From an uncultured Eubacteriales bacterium (lineage in GTDB: Bacteria; Bacillota; Clostridia; Lachnospirales; Lachnospiraceae), in contig ONVB01000094.1 of the NCBI GenBank assembly GCA_900321145.1, forward strand, positions 1-10,460: a DNA stretch of 10,460 nt, given 5' to 3'. Below, piece after piece: positions 1-6,197 of this stretch. The notes under the pieces were generated by a model, which saw only the letters and a list, made by a program, of their open reading frames with translations, made no database searches and was not told the origin of the DNA. Every line of letters starts with the position of its first letter. Position 1 is the first letter of the stretch. The position numbers were made by a program, and so were the translations under genes.

Positions 1-3000
1 CGCTTGACATAATCGATGCGGAAAAGCTTATGGATGATGACGGGATAGATGATTACCTCTGCTGGGCGGCAACCGCATCGAATATAATTCATTATACCGG
101 GTGGGGTAAGAAGGCAGGTTTTGAAGATGAGGATGAGATATTCAGTTATTTCGTCGAAAACTTCATCGATGACGGTTTCGTGACGGAGGACGGAGTCAGC
201 TGGTTTTTCAGCGGTACTACCGGAGATAAGGATGGTAACAATTCACGCCTTAAGAACTATCCGGGCAGCGGCGGTCTGCTTAAAGGATATAACTATACCG
301 ATGCATGTGAATATGTAAATGTTGACCATGAATGGAAATATGCCATGCCGAAGATGCTCGACAGCCTTAAAAACGGCTGCGGAGTAGGACTCGGAATAAC
401 CTGGGATGTCGAGTATGCGAGCATTGGTCATGCCATTACACTCTGGGGAATGGTCATCGATAAGGATCAGGCTCCGGATAAAAAAGAGCATTGGGCAGGT
501 CTTATAGTAACCGATTCCGATACCTCGAGACCAAAGGCCGATACGGACAACAGACGTCTTCAGCTCAATACCTTTGAAGTATATAAGCTCACTCCTTATG
601 AGGATGACGACTTAAACACCTTTAAGTTTTATGAAGATGAGGCATTTCTTGATTCTTTCGTGCCGCTTAAGCCTTGTGACGGCAGTGTAGCGTTCGAAAG
701 TGATGAAGCAGCCACCTTGGATATACATACAACTGCGGATCTTTTCTGCAGCAATCTGTTCCTTAGCAACAATATAGAAAGATTCACAGATTATTATGAG
801 TGCATGAACGGTGACTGTTACATATGGCCTGAGATAAAAAATAACGGTGATGTGGATGTTAACGGTGAGATAATTCTTACGGGATGTATAAAGGACAGCA
901 CAGGTAATGTTGTCATGACAATTGATACTTCCGAGAAAGCAGAGATAAAGGCACTTGACAAATATTATGCAAAGGCCGTACATATCGGTAAGCTTGCCCC
1001 GGGAACCTACACCGCAGAGTTAACGGTTAATCCGGATCATACGATCCCGGAAGCGTATTATGTAAATAATACCTATGTCAGGAGCTTTACTGTTTTGGAT
1101 TCGAAGACTGACATCTCAGCTTTGAAGTTTTCTGCCAAGCTTCTTGATGCCGATGAATTCGGCTCGTATGAAGTCTCGCTTGACTACAATGGATTTGAGG
1201 ATACTCAGTTCTTTGAAGATAGTGATGCTTGTTATATCGAGGCATCGATGTATAAGGACGGAAAGTGGAGCGATTACAGCACCGATTATGTGGAATTCCC
1301 GGAGGATCTTGGGGATGAGGAGCTTCCGGACAAGATAACGGTCAAACAGCTTGGGAGCAAGGTGCGCTTCAGGTTTGATATAGATATGTCTCTTGCGACT
1401 CTGGAGCTCTTTTCAGAGGAGCTTGAGTTCCCTTACACGGGCTTTACCGCACTTGCAACAGAGGCAAATGCGGAAGATATAAAGGAAGCCCTTGAAGCCG
1501 ATGATACAGCACTTCCCGAGGGCAAATGGTTTGCGTTTAAGATAAAGAACGCCACAAATACGGATATTCCCGAGTTAACAGGCAAATATCGCGTGGTAGC
1601 TTATGATAACGACGGTGCAGAGGTTGTTTTGCTGGAGAATACCGGGATCGCTCTTAAGAAGGGTGAGGAATCGGAAGAGATCAGGGTAAATACTATAAAG
1701 CATGATAAGCCGTTAAGCGGCTCCTACAGTGTATATGCCATCATAGATTCCGATCATGAAGGCGCTAGTGAATCAAATTATACGCTGCTCGGTTCTTTCT
1801 TTGCACAGGAGCAGGCCTCAGCTCATGTCACCACCCCGATAGACGAGGTGGATGAATTTGACGGAAAAACAAGTATCCGCGAGGCTATAGATTACTGCTA
1901 TGGTCATCCGGGTTCACGCATCACATTTGAGTTTGGGGTAAATGATATAGAGCTTGAGACTCCCATAGTGATAGAGGGTAATGTGGATATATACGGCTGT
2001 CGTCATATGGAAGACGGCTCAAATTCCTTTGTTTCGTTCAAAGGTCAGGGCAAAAAAGGGTTATTTGTCGTAAATGAAGGCGGCAGTCTTTCATTGGACA
2101 GTGTCATACTCGCCGATGCCATAGCGGAGCAGGAGGGTGGAAGTGTCGATGTCAAAGGCGGCAGACTTACCATGGTCAACTGCTCGATCAGAAATTCGGT
2201 TTCAGGCTTCAAGGGCGGAGCTATATGCGTGGATGACGGTAAGCTCCTGCTTAAGAATGTAAGCATAACCGAAGCAACTTCAGGTTACGGCGGAGCGATA
2301 TATATGAATGCGGGCACCGAAGCCGAGCTGCTTAACTGTGCAATTACTGCATGTAAATCAAATATGGCAACCATCTATAACAATTTCGGAAAGCTGAATG
2401 TGATAAACTCGGTAGTGTCGGGCAATCACGATTTGGGCTTTAGCGGAAAGAATGTAGCCATAAGGGGTGCGGGTGATACAAATATCATAAACAGCGCCGT
2501 TATAAACGGCGACAAAGAGGATATAACCGGCAGTGTGAATGTATATGCATCCGCGGTTGGCGGTATCTCCAATGAGGTTAACGCGGATGAGCTTACAACC
2601 GATTATGAGCTTGAGAAGATATTTAATCTGAATCAGCAAAACCGGTCTGTATTGATGAACGAAATATCGGGTTTGGCCTTCGAGGTGCCGAGCATGAGAG
2701 GAACTGCGGCAGAGGGCTTCTATACTTCCGTGTCAAACGGAATCGTATATATTTCGAAGGATGGCAAGCAAAAGGTCAGCACCGGAGTGAAGACTTCATT
2801 TACCGACAGTGAGCTTTCGGCAGATATGCTCGGTGCAAAGAGAAATGCTGTATACGGATGCTGCACGACTATTGTAAAGAATATAGCGGATCTCAAGTAC
2901 GAAAAGATCGCTCCTCAGGTCTATACAGGTAAGGTGATCAACCCATCGGTGGTTATAAAGGACGGAGATAAGACACTTGAGCTTGACAAGGATTACTCGA

Positions 3001-3575
3001 TCATAGGTACGCCTGATTCCAAACTCGGTACCCATACCATGTGGGCCGTCGGAATGGGAGAGTATGCAGGTTCGATCACCTTTGAGTATGAGGTTATAAA
3101 GGCGAGTGTCCGTTACAGGGCTTATGTGCAGAAGAAGGGATGGATGAGCTATGTGAAGGACGGCGCCATGGCAGGTGCCAAGGAAAACCTTCGTATGGAG
3201 ACAATCCAGATGAAGCTTACAGGTACAGGCAAATGTACCGGCGGCTTAAAGTACAGAGCTTATGTACAAAAGCTCGGGTGGACCTTCTGGGCCGACACGG
3301 CTATATCCGACAGCTATGCGGGTACCAAGGGCAAGGCTTTAAGGCTTGAGGCTATACAGCTCAAAGTGTACGGTGACATAGCATCGGCTTATGATGTATA
3401 TTACAGAGTGTACTGTGATAAGTATGGCTGGCTTGACTGGGCGAAGAACGGAGCGAGTGCGGGAACCTCGGGACTCGCGAAGAAGCTTCAGGCCTTCCAG
3501 GTAAAGCTTGTGGCCAAGGGCGGCAAGGCCCCCGGCAAGACTGCAAAGCCTTATGCGACAAATAAGAATCCGTGA
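1..3575 (+). CDS. IdeS/Mac-like (C66) cysteine protease with CARDB, beta-helix and ChW repeats; 5' partial
   Basis: The frame is open from position 3 upstream of the first ATG (30), so the true start and any signal peptide lie outside the window. Residue numbers below count from that ATG. The N-terminal part resembles the IgG-cleaving streptococcal protease IdeS: DDYLCWAATASN (Cys11; IdeS has DDLLCGAATAGN), SIGHAITLWG (His134; IdeS NHVINLWG) and IVTDSDTS (Asp162, Asp164; IdeS YVTDSDSN). A lysine twelve residues before the Cys, upstream of the ATG, may match the IdeS oxyanion lysine. Then come a CARDB-like domain (about 258-356, NNG and PEAYYVNN motifs), probably one or two related beta domains (to about 592), a beta-helix opening with TSIREAI and carrying GGAI turns (about 613-850), an Ig-like cell-surface domain (about 953-1024) and three ChW repeats (1027-1161). 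There is no LPXTG or C-terminal membrane segment, so any attachment would be through the ChW repeats. The substrate is unknown; IgG cleavage is only a possibility. Confidence 0.85.
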   Translation, partial: LDIIDAEKLMDDDGIDDYLCWAATASNIIHYTGWGKKAGFEDEDEIFSYFVENFIDDGFVTEDGVSWFFSGTTGDKDGNNSRLKNYPGSGGLLKGYNYTDACEYVNVDHEWKYAMPKMLDSLKNGCGVGLGITWDVEYASIGHAITLWGMVIDKDQAPDKKEHWAGLIVTDSDTSRPKADTDNRRLQLNTFEVYKLTPYEDDDLNTFKFYEDEAFLDSFVPLKPCDGSVAFESDEAATLDIHTTADLFCSNLFLSNNIERFTDYYECMNGDCYIWPEIKNNGDVDVNGEIILTGCIKDSTGNVVMTIDTSEKAEIKALDKYYAKAVHIGKLAPGTYTAELTVNPDHTIPEAYYVNNTYVRSFTVLDSKTDISALKFSAKLLDADEFGSYEVSLDYNGFEDTQFFEDSDACYIEASMYKDGKWSDYSTDYVEFPEDLGDEELPDKITVKQLGSKVRFRFDIDMSLATLELFSEELEFPYTGFTALATEANAEDIKEALEADDTALPEGKWFAFKIKNATNTDIPELTGKYRVVAYDNDGAEVVLLENTGIALKKGEESEEIRVNTIKHDKPLSGSYSVYAIIDSDHEGASESNYTLLGSFFAQEQASAHVTTPIDEVDEFDGKTSIREAIDYCYGHPGSRITFEFGVNDIELETPIVIEGNVDIYGCRHMEDGSNSFVSFKGQGKKGLFVVNEGGSLSLDSVILADAIAEQEGGSVDVKGGRLTMVNCSIRNSVSGFKGGAICVDDGKLLLKNVSITEATSGYGGAIYMNAGTEAELLNCAITACKSNMATIYNNFGKLNVINSVVSGNHDLGFSGKNVAIRGAGDTNIINSAVINGDKEDITGSVNVYASAVGGISNEVNADELTTDYELEKIFNLNQQNRSVLMNEISGLAFEVPSMRGTAAEGFYTSVSNGIVYISKDGKQKVSTGVKTSFTDSELSADMLGAKRNAVYGCCTTIVKNIADLKYEKIAPQVYTGKVINPSVVIKDGDKTLELDKDYSIIGTPDSKLGTHTMWAVGMGEYAGSITFEYEVIKASVRYRAYVQKKGWMSYVKDGAMAGAKENLRMETIQMKLTGTGKCTGGLKYRAYVQKLGWTFWADTAISDSYAGTKGKALRLEAIQLKVYGDIASAYDVYYRVYCDKYGWLDWAKNGASAGTSGLAKKLQAFQVKLVAKGGKAPGKTAKPYATNKNP
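3108..3512 (+). repeat. Three tandem ChW (clostridial hydrophobic W) repeats
   Basis: Three diverged protein repeats of about 37-41 residues end the surface protein (residues 1027-1063, 1073-1113 and 1123-1161). Each opens with YRAYVQKKGW, YRAYVQKLGW or YRVYCDKYGW, has a central AG (SYAG, AMAG or ASAG) and closes with METIQMKL, LEAIQLKV or LQAFQVKL. This pattern matches the ChW family of Clostridia surface and secreted proteins, thought to mediate binding to surfaces or other proteins. The third copy is the most divergent and carries a cysteine. Confidence 0.85.
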
Positions 3576-3600
3576 TGACATATGATGTAACATAAATATA

Positions 3601-3640
3601 AAAGGTATCTTCGGCTGTAAAACCGGAGATACCTTTTTCT
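3601..3640 (+). terminator. Rho-independent terminator after the surface protease gene
   Basis: A 14-bp stem (3601-3614 with 3623-3636, one T-G wobble) has an 8-nt loop (CTGTAAAA) and is followed by a T-rich tail ending TTTTTCT. It begins 26 bases after the protease stop. It also lies downstream of the convergent hydrogenase gene. Read on the minus strand the stem is followed by TATATTTATG, so it may work weakly in both directions. Confidence 0.9.
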
Positions 3641-3693
3641 ATACGCACGCCCGCGCAAGGTAATTTGTCACTACGTGGTTTTTTAATCTGAAA

Positions 3694-5214
3694 TCAGTCC
3701 TCAAGCTCAGGGAGGATATCCTCATATGAGCTTTCGAATGCATGTGCCTTTGTTGAACTCTTTTTGTTGGCAAGTACGGCAGCTTTGGACTTGGCAAGCG
3801 GCATTACGGTGCCTGCGCCGCCGATACATCCTCCCGGACAGGCCATACCCTCAAGCAGGTAGCCGTTGTACTTTCCGGCCTTGGCTATCTGAAGCATCTT
3901 CTTGCATTCCGCAAGGCCCTCTGCACGTTCAACCTTGACCTCGCGGTCGGGATACTGTTCATGAATCACATTTGCCACGGCATCTGCTACGCCGCCGCCT
4001 ATGGCGAAGGCACGTCCGTCTCCGGAACCGCCGTGCATGGTATTATGGCTCTCGAAGTCGTTGAAGTTCACGCCCTTGGCGACGAACATGCCCATGACCT
4101 CCTCGAAGGTGAGCACGAAATCAACTTCGCTTCTTACGGACCTTCGGCTTGCCTCAAGCTTCTTGGCCGCACACGGACCTATAAAGCATACCTTGCAGTC
4201 GGGGTGCTTCTGCTTGATCAGTCTTCCGGTTAGCACCATGGGTGTTAAGGCCATGGAGATACAGTTTGCAAGCTCGGGGAAGTTCTTCTTAGCCATGACG
4301 CTCCAGGCGGGGCAGCAGGAGGTTCCCATAAAGGGAAGCTTCTCCGGAACTTCCTCCACAAAGTCCTTTGCTTCCTGTATGGTGCAAAGATCGGCACCTA
4401 TCGCAACCTCTATCGCATCCTCAAAGCCGAGCGCCCGGAAAGCGGCGCGCATCTTGTCCAAGGTCAGGTTCGGTCCGAACTGTCCGACTATGGCCGGTGC
4501 TATGGCTGCGTATACGGGAGTTTCGCTCCTTATGGCCTGAATGACCTGGAATATTTGCGCCTTGTCCGCGATGGCGCCGAAGGGGCAGTTGGCAAGACAC
4601 ATACCGCAGCTTACACATTTTTCATGGTCTATATCGGCGCGGCCGTACTCGTCGGAGCCTATGGCACCTACTCCGCAGGCTTTTGCGCAGGGGCGCTCGA
4701 GCTTGACTATGGCATGATAAGGGCATACATCCACGCAGCGGCCGCATTTGATACATTTCTCGGGATCTATCACGGACTTTCCGTGGACAAATGAAATGGC
4801 ATTTCGCGGACAGACCTCACGGCAGGGGTGAGCCAGACAGCCCTGGCAGACCTCGGTAACCCTGACCTCGTTATCCGGACAGGCGTGACAGGCGAATTTG
4901 ATTATATTGATGAGAGGCGGCTGATAATACTTCTCGGGCTTTATACACTCCTCCGCACCGGTCGACACGGGTGCGTGCTCGGACACCTTGCGCAGGTTAA
5001 GGCCCATCGCCAGACGCATACGCTCCTTTACTATGGCGCGCTCCAAGAACACGCTTTCGCGGTAGGTGGAAACCTCACCCGGGATAACCCTGTAGGGTAT
5101 GAGCTCCATCTCGCTCAAGTCGCCCTCCGTGTAATTATATGAAAGCCGGGCAACCTCGGCAAATACCCTTTTTCTGATATCGTTGACTGATGTATATATT
5201 CCTCTGATGCTCAA
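3694..5214 (-). CDS. Monomeric [FeFe] hydrogenase, group B-like
   Basis: This 506-residue enzyme should interconvert protons and H2 in the cytoplasm, probably with ferredoxin as electron partner. H-cluster motifs are present: TSCCPAW (298-304), IGPCAAKKLE (345-354, Cys348; group A enzymes have MPC here) and EGMACPGGC (455-463, Cys459 and Cys463). The GPC form of the second motif and the N-terminal layout point to group B (B1/B3-type) rather than the group A enzymes. Iron-sulfur motifs before the H-domain are CHAC (109-112), CQGCLAHPCREVCP (123-136), CIKCGRCVDVCP (154-165), CAKAC (176-180) and CVSCGMCLANCP (200-211). There is no NuoG-type [2Fe-2S] domain and no flavin subunit beside it. It starts with TTG, chosen because a strong AAGGAGG lies 7 nt upstream. 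It is divergent from the hydCBA operon. Group B enzymes are little characterised, so the direction and partner are inferred. Confidence 0.93.
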   Translation of the reverse strand: MSIRGIYTSVNDIRKRVFAEVARLSYNYTEGDLSEMELIPYRVIPGEVSTYRESVFLERAIVKERMRLAMGLNLRKVSEHAPVSTGAEECIKPEKYYQPPLINIIKFACHACPDNEVRVTEVCQGCLAHPCREVCPRNAISFVHGKSVIDPEKCIKCGRCVDVCPYHAIVKLERPCAKACGVGAIGSDEYGRADIDHEKCVSCGMCLANCPFGAIADKAQIFQVIQAIRSETPVYAAIAPAIVGQFGPNLTLDKMRAAFRALGFEDAIEVAIGADLCTIQEAKDFVEEVPEKLPFMGTSCCPAWSVMAKKNFPELANCISMALTPMVLTGRLIKQKHPDCKVCFIGPCAAKKLEASRRSVRSEVDFVLTFEEVMGMFVAKGVNFNDFESHNTMHGGSGDGRAFAIGGGVADAVANVIHEQYPDREVKVERAEGLAECKKMLQIAKAGKYNGYLLEGMACPGGCIGGAGTVMPLAKSKAAVLANKKSSTKAHAFESSYEDILPELED

Positions 5215-5221
5215 AACGAAA

Positions 5222-5228
5222 CCTCCTT
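5222..5228 (-). promoter_or_regulatory. Ribosome binding site fixing a TTG start
   Basis: On the minus strand AAGGAGG sits 7 nt before the TTG at 5214. No ATG or GTG in this frame is equally well placed, so the Shine-Dalgarno sequence is the main evidence for the non-ATG start of the group B hydrogenase. Confidence 0.8.
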
Positions 5229-5252
5229 GTATAAATCATTTTCCAAAGAGTA

Positions 5253-5281
5253 ACAATACAACTTTCCGGCAATCTTTGCAA
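5253..5281 (-). promoter_or_regulatory. Candidate sigma-A promoter for the group B hydrogenase
   Basis: On the minus strand TTGCAA (5276-5281) and TATTGT (5253-5258) are separated by exactly 17 nt, about 40 nt upstream of the TTG start. Both boxes deviate from consensus, so this would be a moderate promoter. It lies between the gene and the long inverted repeat, so the repeat would be upstream of the transcript rather than in it. Confidence 0.45.
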
Positions 5282-5330
5282 GAAGGATTGACATGGGAGG
5301 TTTACATGATACAAATATTCGCTGTTTTTT

Positions 5331-5553
5331 AGCGGCTGACCGCTGCGTGGTGTTCTCGAAATGATTGGCGCAATTTGCGTAAAAACAGCAACGACGGAGT
5401 GAAGATATTCGCTCAGAAATCGTGTGTTTGAGCGAAGCACATGTTACCTGTGCGAAGCGAGTTCTCGATTTCGTGCGAATATCGATCGTAGGAGTGCGCT
5501 GTTTTAGCAAATTGGTCGCCTTTTTCGAGAATACCACGCAGTGGTCGGTCGCT
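5331..5553. repeat. 223-bp long imperfect inverted repeat (MITE-like or structured element)
   Basis: The two ends are imperfect inverted copies (AGCG at 5331, CGCT ending at 5553) and the whole segment can fold into one long hairpin centred near 5442-5445. Paired blocks include 5343-5360 with 5524-5541 (18 bp, one G-T), CAATTTGC with GCAAATTG, AAAACAGC with GCTGTTTT, GATATTCGC (5404-5412) with GCGAATATC (5475-5483), GAAATCG with CGATTTC, and an apical stem GCACA/TGTGC (5437-5441/5449-5453) with a 7-nt loop. Poorly paired stretches carry same-strand repeats: GGAGTG at 5396 and 5491, and GCGAAGC at 5432 and 5452. No convincing coding region lies inside. Its origin as a non-autonomous transposable element or intergenic palindromic repeat is inferred; no target-site duplication was recognised. 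Together with the flanking promoters it accounts for most of the 475-bp gap between the hydrogenase genes. Confidence 0.8.
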
Positions 5554-5556
5554 GGA

Positions 5557-5574
5557 TTATAATCCGGATTATAA
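5557..5574. promoter_or_regulatory. Perfect 18-bp palindrome, candidate operator for the hydCBA operon
   Basis: TTATAATCCGGATTATAA reads identically on both strands and ends 13 bases before the -35 box of the hydCBA promoter. It overlaps a tandem pair of GGATTATAA (5554 and 5566). Its size, symmetry and position suit a dimeric transcription factor. The flanking TTATAACAA loosely recalls a Rex half-site, but the whole does not match the Rex consensus. The factor is unknown. Confidence 0.5.
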
Positions 5575-5587
5575 CAAAATCTCATTA

Positions 5588-5616
5588 TTGTCAAATCAGG
5601 TGTACTCTGATAAAAT
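5588..5616 (+). promoter_or_regulatory. Sigma-A promoter of the hydCBA operon
   Basis: TTGTCA (5588-5593) and TAAAAT (5611-5616) are separated by exactly 17 nt, each one base from consensus. Transcription would begin near 5623, leaving a leader of about 68 nt before hydC. The promoter lies downstream of the long inverted repeat and the 18-bp palindrome. Confidence 0.7.
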
Positions 5617-5624
5617 CATACTTA

Positions 5625-5641
5625 TTGATAAAAATAATCAA
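5625..5641. promoter_or_regulatory. TTGAT-N7-ATCAA inverted repeat over the predicted hydCBA start point
   Basis: Five-base arms TTGAT (5625-5629) and ATCAA (5637-5641) flank seven AT-rich bases at or just after the expected transcription start. The arms match FNR half-sites, but FNR spacing is 4. The spacing is nearer a Rex-like site with mismatches. A repressor site here would block initiation. The evidence is positional only. Confidence 0.3.
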
Positions 5642-5690
5642 AAACGGAGTGCGGTTAAGTGCATTTCCGGGATGATCAGGAGGAAGGTAT

Positions 5691-6173
5691 ATGGCTAATT
5701 TAAGCGCAACGGCTGCCGCAAAGATAGTAGAGATATGCGGGCGCTACAAGGACGAGAAGACTCCTCTCATGATGATCTTGTCTGACATTCAGAATGAGTA
5801 CGGGTATATCCCGCTGGAGGTTCAGGAGATCGTGTCAAAGGAGACGGGGATTTCGGTTGCAGAGATTTACGGAGTGGTTACTTTCTATTCATTCTTTTCG
5901 CTTGAGCCGAAGGGCAAGTATGTGATCGGCTGTTGTCTCGGCACAGCATGCTATGTCAAGGGTGCCCAGCAGGTTATCGACAAATTCTCCGAGCTTTTGG
6001 GTATAGGCCCCGGACAGACTACCGAGGACGGACTCTTCACTATAGACGCTTTGCGCTGCATAGGTGCATGCGGTATCGCACCTGCGGTTTCGATAAACGG
6101 TAAGGTGTATCCGAAGGTTACTGTCTCACAGGTACATGATATAGTGGCTTCTTACCAGGAAGCGATAGTGTAA
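5691..6173 (+). CDS. hydC: NuoE-like [2Fe-2S] subunit of trimeric [FeFe] hydrogenase (HydC/HndA)
   Basis: This 160-residue protein matches the thioredoxin-fold [2Fe-2S] subunit of the NuoE/HndA family. It is expected to pass electrons within a cytoplasmic NAD(H)-linked hydrogenase complex. The N-terminal helical part (about 1-70, including QNEYGYIP and GVVTFYSFF) precedes the ferredoxin fold. The cluster ligands are Cys82 and Cys87 (CLGTAC) and Cys123 and Cys127 (CIGAC). The length is normal for the family. The ATG is supported by AGGAGG 7 nt upstream. It is the first gene of the operon, with 24 nt to hydB. HndA and NuoE are alternative names; the symbol follows the HydABC usage. Confidence 0.93.
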   Translation: MANLSATAAAKIVEICGRYKDEKTPLMMILSDIQNEYGYIPLEVQEIVSKETGISVAEIYGVVTFYSFFSLEPKGKYVIGCCLGTACYVKGAQQVIDKFSELLGIGPGQTTEDGLFTIDALRCIGACGIAPAVSINGKVYPKVTVSQVHDIVASYQEAIV

Positions 6174-6197
6174 AGAGTCTTATACGGAGGGTATGGA

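Noticed and set aside
3668..3685. Second terminator CAC-TAC-GTGG followed by TTTTTT
   Set aside because: The stem is only 3-4 bp, and a much stronger hairpin already lies at 3601-3640.
4001..4540. 179-codon plus-strand open frame opposite the group B hydrogenase
   Set aside because: It is the shadow of conserved H-cluster coding sequence on the other strand, with low-complexity Ser/Ala-rich translation.
5331..5553. CRISPR array or insertion sequence
   Set aside because: The repeats are one inverted pair rather than evenly spaced direct repeats, and there is no transposase gene.
5211..5594. 127-codon open frame on the minus strand across the inverted repeat
   Set aside because: It runs through the palindrome, has no recognisable motif, overlaps the hydrogenase ribosome binding site and promoter, and its protein shows no family features.
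5625..5641. FNR box upstream of hydC
   Set aside because: The half-sites fit, but the spacing is 7 rather than 4, and the site lies over the transcription start instead of near -41.
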